A stretch of 8,024 nt of DNA from an uncultured Frankineae bacterium. GTDB lineage: Bacteria; Actinomycetota; Actinomycetes; Mycobacteriales; SCTD01. A model generated the notes under the pieces. The model was not told the DNA's origin and searched no databases. It was given only the letters and a program-made list of their open reading frames with translations. Shown here piece by piece: positions 1 to 6,009 of this stretch (positions are counted from its first letter, which is position 1; each line of letters opens with the position of its first letter). A program made the translations under genes and the position numbers. The stretch spans positions 1 to 8,024 of the forward strand of contig CADCUE010000222.1 of the NCBI GenBank assembly GCA_902805805.1, given 5' to 3'.

Positions 1-525
1 GGCTCCTTCCGCCGGGCCGTGCAGCACGGGGACGACGACCAGGCCCGCGCCGACATGGCGATCGCGGCGACCTTCGCCGGCATGGGGTTCGGCAACGCCG
101 GGGTGCACATCCCGCACGCGAACGCCTACCCGATCGCCGGGCAGGTCAAGGACTTCCACCCCAAGGACTACCCGAGCGGCGAGCCCATGGTGCCGCACGG
201 GATGTCGGTGTCCCTGACCGCGCCGGAGGCGTTCCGGTTCACCTTCGAGGCCGCTCCGGAACGGCACCTGCGCGCGGCCGAGCTGCTGGCGCCCGGCGCC
301 GACCGGCCGTCCGACCTGTCGGAGTTCCTCCCCACCGTGCTGGCCGAGCTGATGCGCGACATCGACATCCCCAACGGGATCGGTGCGGTCGGCTTCGACG
401 AGGGCGACATCGGCGCGCTCGTCGACGGGACGCTCAAGCAGCAGCGGCTGCTCGCGACCTGTCCCCGCGACGTGACCGAGGACGACCTGGCCGGCATCTT
501 CACCCGGTCGATCGAGCTCTGGTAG
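1..525 (+). CDS. Hydroxyacid-oxoacid transhydrogenase (iron-containing alcohol dehydrogenase family), 3' part
   Basis: The reading frame is open from the first base and ends at TAG 523-525. Only the C-terminal 174 residues are present, and the start lies outside the window. The stretch GFGNAGVHIPHANAYPIAG (residues 29-47 of the visible part), followed by VPHGMSV, is typical of the metal-binding helical domain of group III iron-type alcohol dehydrogenases. The histidines in PHA and PHG are the expected Fe(II) ligands. The long insert between them and the ending DVTEDDLAGIFTRSIELW fit the ADHFE1-like transhydrogenase branch. Known members oxidise 4-hydroxybutyrate to succinate semialdehyde while reducing 2-oxoglutarate to D-2-hydroxyglutarate, using tightly bound NAD. 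A plain iron-dependent alcohol dehydrogenase is the alternative. The neighbours do not indicate the substrate. Confidence 0.88.
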   Translation, partial: GSFRRAVQHGDDDQARADMAIAATFAGMGFGNAGVHIPHANAYPIAGQVKDFHPKDYPSGEPMVPHGMSVSLTAPEAFRFTFEAAPERHLRAAELLAPGADRPSDLSEFLPTVLAELMRDIDIPNGIGAVGFDEGDIGALVDGTLKQQRLLATCPRDVTEDDLAGIFTRSIELW

Positions 526-528
526 GGC

Positions 529-939
529 TCAGGCCCGGCCGACCAGCGTCTTGGTGACCTGCGCGGCGGCCACGACCCGCTCGTCGACGCGGGCCTCGGC
601 GCGCAGAAAGGCGACGGCACGGCCGCGGCGCAGCACGGTCCCGGCCAGGCTCACCCGGCTGCCCGCCGGGACCGGGCGCAGCAGCTGCACCGACACGTCG
701 TGCGTCACGGCGTGCTCGTCCGGCGCGAGCTGGGCGGCGAGCGCGAGGTAGGAGGCGACGTCGAGCAGCGCGCAGATCACCCCGCCGTGCAGCAGGTCCA
801 CCTGGTTCTGCGAGGCGGGTCCGACGTCGAAGGCGATGCCGGCCGACGGGTCGTCGACGTCGATCAGCTCCACCCCGAGGAAGCGGTGCAGCGCGATGTC
901 CAGGACGTCCTGGACGCGGCGGGGATCGACGGTCGGCAT
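529..939 (-). CDS. PaaI-type hotdog-fold acyl-CoA thioesterase
   Basis: Encodes 136 residues, the usual length of a single-domain hotdog thioesterase. The family signature is visible: [13 protein letters not shown] at residues 51-63, with the HGG loop (H51-G53) and the acidic residue D60 on the long central helix. The C-terminal strands contain [31 protein letters not shown], as in PaaI/YbgC-like proteins. It should hydrolyse an acyl-CoA thioester in the cytoplasm, but the acyl group cannot be read from the sequence. ATG at 939 is chosen because it gives the normal N-terminus. A weak GGCGAG lies about 9 bases upstream, and the frame runs much further upstream only as non-homologous shadow. 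It is convergent with the transhydrogenase gene (3 bases between stops) and divergent from the flavin oxidoreductase gene (58 bases apart). Confidence 0.88.
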   Translation of the reverse strand: MPTVDPRRVQDVLDIALHRFLGVELIDVDDPSAGIAFDVGPASQNQVDLLHGGVICALLDVASYLALAAQLAPDEHAVTHDVSVQLLRPVPAGSRVSLAGTVLRRGRAVAFLRAEARVDERVVAAAQVTKTLVGRA

Positions 940-997
940 GCGGTCATGCTCGCCGACGGCCCGGGAAGCACCGGCGGGAGGGGGCGTTGCAGTCGCA

Positions 998-2017
998 GTG
1001 ACCTCCGTGCCGCTGTCCGTGCTCGACCTCGCTCCCGTCCCCGACGGCGGCTCCAGCCGGCAGGCGCTCGCCGACACCGTCGCGCTCGCGCAGGCGGTGG
1101 AGGGGCTCGGGTACGGCCGGTTCTGGGTCGCCGAGCACCACGGCATGCCGGGCGTCGCCAGCAGCGCGCCGGCGGTGCTGATCGGCGCGGTCGCCGCCGC
1201 CACCTCCCGCATCCGGGTCGGCTCCGGTGGGGTGATGCTGCCCAACCACGCCCCGCTCGTCGTGGCCGAGCAGTTCGGCACGCTCGAGGCGCTGCACCCG
1301 GGCCGCATCGACCTCGGTCTCGGCCGCGCTCCCGGCACCGACCCGGCGACGGCGTCCGCGCTGCGCCGCGGCGCCTCGGCCGACGACTTCCCGTCCGAGC
1401 TGCTCGCGCTGCGCTCGTTCTTCGACGGCCGCTGGACGCCCGGGCACCCCTGGTCGTCCCTGCAGGCCGTCCCCGCCCTCGGCAACGGGCCGGCGATCTG
1501 GCTGCTCGGCAGCAGCGGCTTCAGCGCGCAGCTGGCCGGTCTGCTCGGACTGCCCTTCTCCTTCGCCCACCACTTCGCGCCCCAGGGCACCCTGGCGGCG
1601 CTCGAGCTCTACCGGTCGAGCTTCCGGCCCTCCGAGGTGCTCGACGCGCCGTACGCCATGGTCTGCACCTCCGTCGTGCTCGCGGACAGCGACGAGCAGG
1701 CCCGCGAGCTGGCGATGCCGGGCGCGCTGTCGTTCCTGCGGCTGCGCAGCGGCCGGCCGGGGCTGCTGCCCACGGTCGAGCAGGCGCTGTCCCACCCCTA
1801 CGCCCCGCACGAGGCGGCCTTCGTGGAGCAGCGCCTCGCGCAGCAGAGCATCGGCGGAGCTCGGACGGTGCGGGCCTCGCTCGAGCGGCTGCTCGACGAC
1901 ACCGGTGCGGACGAGCTGATGGTGACGACGATGGTCCACGACCCGGCCGACCGGCTGCGGTCCTTCACCCGGCTCGCCGAGCTGCCGCTGCGGTCGGGGG
2001 CACCGGTCAGGGGGTAG
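998..2017 (+). CDS. LLM-class flavin-dependent oxidoreductase (luciferase-like monooxygenase, YhbW/MsnO8-like)
   Basis: Encodes 339 residues. The N-terminus [12 protein letters not shown] followed by [24 protein letters not shown] (residues 31-52) and [45 protein letters not shown] (71-115) is the hallmark of the 'luciferase family oxidoreductase group 1' set, to which E. coli YhbW belongs. These are TIM-barrel proteins using reduced FMN (some F420) to oxidise small substrates. The substrate is unknown here. The frame is open back to about 836, but that stretch overlaps the thioesterase gene and has shadow-like composition, so GTG 998 is preferred. A GGAGGGGG tract (977-984) lies 13 bases upstream, somewhat far. 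GTG 1007 is an alternative start. The gene runs in the same direction as the small gene at 2061. Confidence 0.88.
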   Translation: MTSVPLSVLDLAPVPDGGSSRQALADTVALAQAVEGLGYGRFWVAEHHGMPGVASSAPAVLIGAVAAATSRIRVGSGGVMLPNHAPLVVAEQFGTLEALHPGRIDLGLGRAPGTDPATASALRRGASADDFPSELLALRSFFDGRWTPGHPWSSLQAVPALGNGPAIWLLGSSGFSAQLAGLLGLPFSFAHHFAPQGTLAALELYRSSFRPSEVLDAPYAMVCTSVVLADSDEQARELAMPGALSFLRLRSGRPGLLPTVEQALSHPYAPHEAAFVEQRLAQQSIGGARTVRASLERLLDDTGADELMVTTMVHDPADRLRSFTRLAELPLRSGAPVRG

Positions 2018-2060
2018 GGGCGTTGTCGGAGCAGGACACCGCAGACCGAGGGAGACGACC

Positions 2061-2198
2061 GTGGGACTGATCAACGGCCTGGTCAAGGCCGGCATCGCCA
2101 AGAAGATCTTCGACGAGGCGCGCAAGCCGCAGAACCAGGCCAAGGCCAAGCGCCTGATCGCGCAGCTGCAGAACCGAGGCGGCAAGAAGCGCTACTAG
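2061..2198 (+). CDS. Small strongly basic protein of 45 residues, function unknown
   Basis: A short gene, easily missed by length cut-offs. It begins with GTG 2061 and ends with TAG 2196-2198. A very good ribosome-binding site, GAGGGAGA (2048-2055), ends 5 bases before the start. The protein opens GLINGLVKAGIAKKIFDEARK and closes QNRGGKKRY. It has 12 Lys/Arg against 2 Asp/Glu and no cysteine. Residues 2-20 can form an amphipathic helix, and the tail is Gln/Lys/Arg-rich. Codons are GC-ending like those of its neighbours, which supports real coding. From memory, tiny proteins of the form 'GL..GL.KAGIAKK..DEARKP.NQ.K' occur in other actinomycetes without known function. I cannot verify this here. 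It starts 43 bases after the flavin oxidoreductase stop and ends 10 bases before a strong hairpin, so it may be cotranscribed. RNA binding is one guess from charge alone. Confidence 0.72.
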   Translation: MGLINGLVKAGIAKKIFDEARKPQNQAKAKRLIAQLQNRGGKKRY

Positions 2199-2208
2199 CC
2201 CTGCGCGC

Positions 2209-2245
2209 ACGAGGACCGGACCGCCCGAGGCGGTCCGGTCCTCGT
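2209..2245. terminator. Bidirectional intrinsic terminator hairpin
   Basis: A perfect inverted repeat. The arm 2209-2225 (ACGAGGACCGGACCGCC) pairs base for base with 2229-2245 across a three-base loop, CGA, giving 17 bp of stem, nearly all G:C. It lies 10 bases after the stop of the small basic protein gene and 21 bases after the stop of the convergent lipoprotein gene, so it can end transcripts from both sides. There is no clear T-run on either side, as is common for terminators of high-GC actinomycetes. The termination role is inferred from structure and position. Confidence 0.85.
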
Positions 2246-2266
2246 CGTCCGGTCGCCCGGCGGTCC

Positions 2267-3496
2267 TCAGGTGTCCTGGAAGACCGCCAGCGTGCCGGAG
2301 TAGACCGCCACCCACACCTGGCGGGTCGGCGCGTCGTACGTGATCCCGATCGGGTGGGAGCCGACCGCCTCCGTCTGCACGACCTCCATGTCGCGCGTGC
2401 GGACCTTGGCCACCGTGCCGGACTCGTAGTTGACGACGTAGAGCGACTCGCCGTCGTCGGAGATGGCCATGCTGCGCGGCGCCGAGCCGGTGGTGATCCG
2501 CTCGACGACCTCACCGGAGGCGAGGTCGATCTTGGCCACCCGACCGTCGCGGTTGAGCGTGGCGTAGAGGTGGCGCCCGTCCGGAGCGATGTTCAGGTGG
2601 CGGGGGCCGCCGCCCACGTCCGGGATGCGGCCGACCTCGAAGCTGCCCAGGTCCACCGTGGCGATCGCCGTGCTGCCCATGACGGCGACGTAGGCGGTGC
2701 GGGAGTCCGGGGAGACGGCCAGCCCCCGCGGGTAGCGGCCGACGGGGACGCGGGTCAGCTCCGAGCCGTCGGCGGTGGAGACGACGCTGACGTCGTAGGA
2801 GCACCAGTTCGAGACCAGCAGCCGCGTGCCGTCCGGGGTGACGGCGACGAACTTGGGGACGGCTCCGACCCGGATCACCTGGTCGATCTCGAGGCTGCGG
2901 GTGTCGATGCGGTAGACGAAGCTGTCGGGGTAGTCGGAGTCGGGCGAGCAGGTGTCGGAGCCCTCCTGCATCCCCGGTCCGTACATGGAGTAGTTCGAGA
3001 CGTACGCGTAGCGCCCGTCCGGGGTGAAGGCGGCCTCGACGGGGGCGCCGGCGTACTCCCCCGTCAGGTCGTCGTGACCGAAGTCCGACGGCCGCACCGT
3101 GTCGTCGATGGTCTTCACCAGCTGGAAGTCGCGGTCGTAGACGGTCACGGTGTGGCGGTACATCATGTTCTGCGCGAAGAACAGCCCGGAGCCGGAGGCC
3201 ACGACCGACTTGGGCGCGATGTCACCGCCGACGGTGGCGACCCGGACGAGGCGCCGCTCGGCCCAGGGGACGTCCGGCGGGCCGGACGGTGCCGTCCCCG
3301 TCTGCGGCTCGCCGGTCCCGGCCTGCGGCGCCGTCCCCGCCTGCGGCGCGGTCGTCCCGGCGACGGTCGGCGGTGGCCCGGCCGCCTCGTCGGCAGCGGC
3401 CGAGCAGCCCGCCAGCACGACGGCGCCCAGACCCAGGGCCGCCAGCCGCCTCTGCAGCGCGCGACGCCCGTGCGGTCCGCCGGTCGTCCGCTGCAC
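2267..3496 (-). CDS. Exported lipoprotein with seven YVTN/YncE-type beta-propeller repeats
   Basis: Encodes 409 residues from GTG 3496. The N-terminus has arginines, a hydrophobic stretch and the lipobox LAGC (lipidated Cys31), so the protein is probably anchored outside the membrane. A Pro/Gly/Thr/Ala tether with repeated PQAGT follows to about residue 75. The rest carries seven evenly spaced repeat cores: SVVASGSGLFFAQN, AAFTPDGRYAYVSN, VAVTPDGTRLLVSN, LAVSPDSRTAYVAV, LNIAPDGRHLYATL, MAISDDGESLYVVN and ITYDAPTRQVWVAV. This is the pattern of a seven-bladed YVTN propeller. Two cysteines (GSDTCSP and NWCSYD) could form a disulfide. No catalytic motif is visible, so ligand or partner binding at the cell surface is the likely role. 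GTG 3496 is chosen because GGCGGA lies 5 bases upstream and it gives a normal signal peptide. GTG 3523 and GTG 3577 are in-frame alternatives. Confidence 0.87.
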   Translation of the reverse strand: MQRTTGGPHGRRALQRRLAALGLGAVVLAGCSAAADEAAGPPPTVAGTTAPQAGTAPQAGTGEPQTGTAPSGPPDVPWAERRLVRVATVGGDIAPKSVVASGSGLFFAQNMMYRHTVTVYDRDFQLVKTIDDTVRPSDFGHDDLTGEYAGAPVEAAFTPDGRYAYVSNYSMYGPGMQEGSDTCSPDSDYPDSFVYRIDTRSLEIDQVIRVGAVPKFVAVTPDGTRLLVSNWCSYDVSVVSTADGSELTRVPVGRYPRGLAVSPDSRTAYVAVMGSTAIATVDLGSFEVGRIPDVGGGPRHLNIAPDGRHLYATLNRDGRVAKIDLASGEVVERITTGSAPRSMAISDDGESLYVVNYESGTVAKVRTRDMEVVQTEAVGSHPIGITYDAPTRQVWVAVYSGTLAVFQDT

Positions 3497-3512
3497 CGGG
3501 GTCCGCCGCGCC

Positions 3513-3580
3513 GCGTCCTGCACTGCTCTGTCATGCTGCGCTGTCCCGCTGTCCCGCTGTCCTGCTGCGTCCTGCACTGC
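3513..3580. repeat. Short direct and tandem repeats in the lipoprotein leader
   Basis: The 14-mer GCGTCCTGCACTGC occurs exactly at 3513-3526 and 3567-3580, 54 bases apart (18 codons in the lipoprotein frame). Between the copies the 8-mer CGCTGTCC is repeated three times head to tail (3539-3546, 3547-3554, 3555-3562). TGCTGCG occurs at 3534-3540 and 3563-3569. On the reverse strand each 14-mer contains GTGCAGGAC, so the two in-frame upstream GTG codons (3523 and 3577) sit in the same context. This looks like a local duplication plus slippage expansion. Any regulatory role is speculation. Confidence 0.8.
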
Positions 3581-3710
3581 CGGCCTGCACCTTCGCTGTG
3601 GCGACGCTCCGGGCCGGGGCTCGGCGTGCCGGGCGGCAGGTCCCGCGCGCCTGCGTCCGAGCCACGCTAGCCGCCGCGCCGCCCTGCACCCGGCAGGCCG
3701 CGAGGCGTGT

Positions 3711-3732
3711 CGGAGCCGGCCCCGCCGGACCG
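3711..3732 (-). terminator. Possible terminator after the pirin gene
   Basis: An imperfect hairpin 8 bases beyond the pirin stop. CCGGC 3716-3720 pairs with GCCGG 3724-3728 around a CCC loop, and after a small bulge CGG 3711-3713 pairs with CCG 3730-3732. There is no T-run. Its position at the end of the reverse-strand TenA/pirin operon suggests a terminator, but short GC hairpins arise easily by chance in DNA this rich in G and C. Confidence 0.3.
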
Positions 3733-3740
3733 GAGCGCGA

Positions 3741-4664
3741 CTACCGCGCGGGCGCGGGGATGCGCGGTCGGTCCGTGGCGACGGCGCCGAAGCGGTCGTC
3801 CCCGGACTCCCACGCGGCCGCGGCGGAGGCGATCTCGTCCTTGCTGCGCGCCACGAAGTTCCACCACATCACGATCGACTCCTCGAACGGCGTCCCGCCG
3901 AGCAGGAGCACCCGGGCGCCGTCGGGTGCGCTCAGGAGCAGCTCGTCGCGGCCGGTGCCCAGGTAGGCGCTCTGACCGGGGTGCACCGGTCGGCCGTCGG
4001 GGAGCAGCAGCACGCCGTCGAGCACGACGACGAGGTGCTCGTACGCCTCCCGCACCGGCAGCAGCACCTCCCCCGGGCGCAGCGCGACGGCGGCGCCGAG
4101 CAGGTCGCTGTCGGCCCGGGCGGGGGAACGCCGGCCGGCCAGGGCCCCGACGAGCACCGTCACCTCAGCGTCGTCGAGGTCGACCTGCGGGAGAGCGTCG
4201 TGGTGCTCGAACGCCGCCGCGCCGGAGCGGGTCGTGGACGGCGAGGCCACCCACAGCTGCACGCCGTGCATCGTGCCCCGGTAGTGGCCGGTCGGCTGCT
4301 CGGCGTGCGAGACGCCCCGCCCGGCGGTCATCAGGTTGAGCTCGCCCGGGCGCACGACCTGCTCGGTGCCGAGGCTGTCGCGGTGCAGCACCTGTCCGTC
4401 GAGCAGGAAGGTCACCGTGGCCAGCCCGGTGTGCGGGTGCGGGCCGACGTCCAGGCCGCCGTCGGGCTCGACCGCGAGCGGCCCGAAGTGGTCGACGAAG
4501 CACCAGGCGCCGACCGTCCGACGACGGGACCTGGGCAGGGACCGCCGCACCGTCATGCCGCCCACGACGGACTCCCGGGCGTCGGCCACCTCCGCGACGG
4601 CCGGCTCGGGCGCCGCCCCGCCCGGTGTCGGGGCGGCGTCCTCCCGCCTGACCGGACCGCTCAC
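3741..4664 (-). CDS. Pirin family bicupin protein
   Basis: Encodes 307 residues, a normal bacterial pirin length. The N-terminal cupin shows MTVRRSLPRSRRRTVGAWCFVDHFGP (residues 37-62), then GPHPHTGLATVTFLLDG and RGVSHAEQ. The four metal ligands of pirins are all present: H76, H78, H120 and E122, so an Fe-binding active site should be intact. The C-terminal cupin ends with GTPFEESIVMWWNFVARSKDEI, the usual pirin closing block. Some bacterial pirins have quercetin 2,3-dioxygenase activity; others bind metabolic enzymes or regulators. GTG 4664 is chosen because the conserved segment before MTVRR (residues 25-36) needs an upstream start, although no clear ribosome-binding site is seen. It lies 24 bases after the tenA stop, as the probable last gene of the tenA operon. 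Its exact reaction cannot be inferred. Confidence 0.9.
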   Translation of the reverse strand: MSGPVRREDAAPTPGGAAPEPAVAEVADARESVVGGMTVRRSLPRSRRRTVGAWCFVDHFGPLAVEPDGGLDVGPHPHTGLATVTFLLDGQVLHRDSLGTEQVVRPGELNLMTAGRGVSHAEQPTGHYRGTMHGVQLWVASPSTTRSGAAAFEHHDALPQVDLDDAEVTVLVGALAGRRSPARADSDLLGAAVALRPGEVLLPVREAYEHLVVVLDGVLLLPDGRPVHPGQSAYLGTGRDELLLSAPDGARVLLLGGTPFEESIVMWWNFVARSKDEIASAAAAWESGDDRFGAVATDRPRIPAPAR

Positions 4665-4688
4665 GGGGACAGCATGGCGCAGGTGCGC

Positions 4689-5321
4689 TCAGCCGGACGA
4701 GCCGTCGGCCGCCCGCAGGGCGGCGGAGAAGAAGCCGAGCTCCAGGGCCATCGCCCGCCGGTAGGCCGCGGCCACCTCGGGGGTGTCGGGGGCGTGCCGG
4801 TCGAGCAGGTCCTCGAGCGTCCCGGTCAGCGCCTCGAAGGCCGGGTCGGCGTACGTGCGGACCCACGGCGCGTACGGCCCCGCCGCCTCGGCGTCCAGTC
4901 CCTGCCCGAGATGGGCGTACAGCCGCAGGCACGGCGCCAGCGCGGCGCAGGTGACGCCGACCCCGCCGAGCGCGGCCGTCGCGAGCAGGAAGTCGGTGTA
5001 GGCGGCCGTGGCCGGCAGCGGCTCGGCCGTCTCGACCCCGACCCCCCACTGCTCGGCGTACGACGCGTGCAGCCGAAGCTCGTCGCGCACGCCGGAGATG
5101 AGGTCGGCGAAGGCCTCCAGCGTCGCCCGGTCCGGGCTGCGGGCCAGCGCCAGGGCGTAGGCCCGGGCGAAGCCCTCGAGGAAGACCGCGTCCTGGGCCA
5201 CGTAGACCTGGAAGACCGGCAGCGGCAGCGAGCCGTCCCCCAGCCCGCGCACGAACGGGTGCGCACGGGCCGCCGCGGCCTGCTCCGCGCTGTCCTGCCA
5301 CAGCCGGGCCGCCAGGCTCAC
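4689..5321 (-). CDS. tenA: TenA, aminopyrimidine aminohydrolase / thiaminase II (Cys type)
   Basis: Encodes 210 residues, close to the family norm. TenA of the TenA_C class hydrolyses 4-amino-5-aminomethyl-2-methylpyrimidine, a thiamin breakdown product, to HMP, and can cleave thiamin itself. Seen here are VYVAQDAVFLEGFARAYALAL with the substrate-binding Asp44, ALAPCLRLYAHLG with the nucleophile Cys131 and Tyr135 in the PCxxxY arrangement, and a C-terminal Glu194 in MALELGFF, matching the conserved Glu of B. subtilis TenA. All key residues are therefore present. GTG 5321 overlaps the stop of the upstream TenA-like gene by 4 bases (GTGA), implying translational coupling. The enzyme should feed HMP, after phosphorylation, to ThiE encoded on the other side of the locus. 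Confidence 0.93.
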   Translation of the reverse strand: MSLAARLWQDSAEQAAAARAHPFVRGLGDGSLPLPVFQVYVAQDAVFLEGFARAYALALARSPDRATLEAFADLISGVRDELRLHASYAEQWGVGVETAEPLPATAAYTDFLLATAALGGVGVTCAALAPCLRLYAHLGQGLDAEAAGPYAPWVRTYADPAFEALTGTLEDLLDRHAPDTPEVAAAYRRAMALELGFFSAALRAADGSSG

Positions 5322-5971
5322 GGCCGGTCACCGCCCGTCGTACCGCCGTCGCCCCGGGGCGCCGGGTCGACGGCGGCCTCGTAGGCCATCTCCCAGAACG
5401 CCCGCTCCTGCTCCAGCACCTGCGCCACGAGCGCGTCGTCGGGCGGGCCGGCCTGCTCCGCGACGTCCTGCAGAGCGGCGACGTAGACGCGGAAGCCGGG
5501 CGTCGTCCAGTGGTCCACCAGCTCGGCGTAGGCGCCGGCTCCCGGACGGGCGGAGCTCCAGGCGTCGAGGTAGACCCGCTCGACGACCCACAGGCAGCCC
5601 AGCGCATCGGCGTAGTCGGCGGCGTCGAGCCGGTCGAGCAGCGCGGCGTAGGCCACCGTGGCCGGGCGCGGTGCAGCCGCGAGGTCCAGACCGCGGTCGG
5701 TCGACAGGCGGTCGAACCAGTCGAGCTCGTCCACCAGCGCCAGCGCCCCGCCGGCCAGGACCTGCTGCGCCGGACGCGGCGCGCGGGCCAGCAGGCGGGC
5801 CTGGAAGCGCAGCAGGTCGGCGACGAAGATCTTGTCCTGGGACAGCCACGTGTCGAAGGCCACCACCGGGAGCGAGCCCTCCCGCACGTCGTCGAGGAAG
5901 CGGTGCCGCGTGGCGGCGGACCACCTCTCGGCGTGCCGGTCGGGAAGCGCGCGGACGGGGGCAACGGCCAT
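5318..5971 (-). CDS. TenA-like protein, Glu-type (TenA_E) thiamin salvage hydrolase
   Basis: Encodes 217 residues of the TenA/PqqC-like all-helical fold. WLSQDKIFVADLLRFQARLLARAP holds the conserved Asp (D46), and ERAFWEMAYEAA near the C-terminus holds the conserved Glu. The region that in the next gene reads PCxxxY reads LWVVERVYLDAW here, with Glu131 three residues before Tyr134. The classical nucleophilic Cys is absent from its position; Cys126 is not equivalent. This ExxY arrangement is that of the TenA_E class, whose plant members hydrolyse amino- and formylamino-HMP. I infer the same type of activity; substrate preference is untested. ATG 5971 is chosen because a TAnnnT box lies exactly 7 bases upstream, suggesting a leaderless message. 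GTG 5980 is the alternative. This is the first gene of the operon, overlapping tenA by 4 bases. Confidence 0.87.
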   Translation of the reverse strand: MAVAPVRALPDRHAERWSAATRHRFLDDVREGSLPVVAFDTWLSQDKIFVADLLRFQARLLARAPRPAQQVLAGGALALVDELDWFDRLSTDRGLDLAAAPRPATVAYAALLDRLDAADYADALGCLWVVERVYLDAWSSARPGAGAYAELVDHWTTPGFRVYVAALQDVAEQAGPPDDALVAQVLEQERAFWEMAYEAAVDPAPRGDGGTTGGDRP

Positions 5972-5978
5972 GGCGCGC

Positions 5979-5984
5979 ACGATA
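5979..5984 (-). promoter_or_regulatory. Putative -10 element of the TenA_E/tenA/pirin operon
   Basis: On the reverse strand this reads TATCGT, a match to the actinomycete TAnnnT -10 form. It is followed by exactly 7 bases (GCGCGCC) and then ATG at 5971, so a transcript starting at the A of ATG would be leaderless. There is no ribosome-binding site ahead of this ATG, which agrees. No good -35 is visible. The assignment is an inference. Confidence 0.4.
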
Positions 5985-5995
5985 GGTGCCTGGCG

Positions 5996-6001
5996 TAGGG
6001 T
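5996..6001 (+). promoter_or_regulatory. Putative -10 element of the riboswitch/cytX/thiE operon
   Basis: TAGGGT fits TAnnnT and would place the transcription start near 6007-6009, only a base or two before the first paired base of the TPP aptamer (6010). That spacing is what a riboswitch leader needs. The element lies 11 bases from the opposing reverse-strand -10 candidate. No clear -35 is seen. Confidence 0.4.
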
Positions 6002-6009
6002 TCGAGCGC

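Larger units (their letters stand above)
3497..3740. other. Intergenic leader region of the lipoprotein gene
   Basis: This 244-base stretch between the lipoprotein start and the pirin stop holds no convincing gene. It should contain the promoter and 5' leader of the reverse-strand lipoprotein. TAGCGT on the reverse strand (3669-3664) fits the TAnnnT form of actinomycete -10 elements, but no -35 match is clear and a TSS there would leave a leader of about 160 bases. The lipoprotein frame stays open to GTG 3577. That extension would place about 27 Gln/Asp/Arg-rich residues before the signal peptide, so I treat it as untranslated. The start-proximal part contains the repeats listed separately. 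Confidence 0.5.

Noticed and set aside
836..997. N-terminal extension of the flavin oxidoreductase to an upstream ATG
   Set aside because: The extra 54 residues (Ser/Thr/Arg-rich) overlap the oppositely oriented thioesterase gene and do not resemble the family N-terminus, which starts at about GTG 998.
3539..3562. Three tandem 8-mers considered as a CRISPR-like or iteron array
   Set aside because: The units are far too short and have no spacers. There are no cas, rep or DnaA-box features nearby, so they are listed only as a short repeat.
4661..4675. A four-codon mini-ORF (MLSP) on the reverse strand whose TGA overlaps the pirin GTG
   Set aside because: It mimics the leader ORF seen before cytX but has no ribosome-binding site, so it is most likely chance.
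3150..5384. A forward-strand open frame of 744 codons
   Set aside because: It lies antisense to the lipoprotein, pirin and tenA genes. Its translation is Arg/Gly/Val-rich low-complexity sequence with no recognisable domain, which is expected of a shadow frame in GC-rich coding DNA.
5972..6009. A second riboswitch or leader for the TenA operon
   Set aside because: There are too few bases upstream of the TenA_E start before the forward-strand aptamer begins, and the reverse strand there shows no CTGAGA/ACCTG elements.
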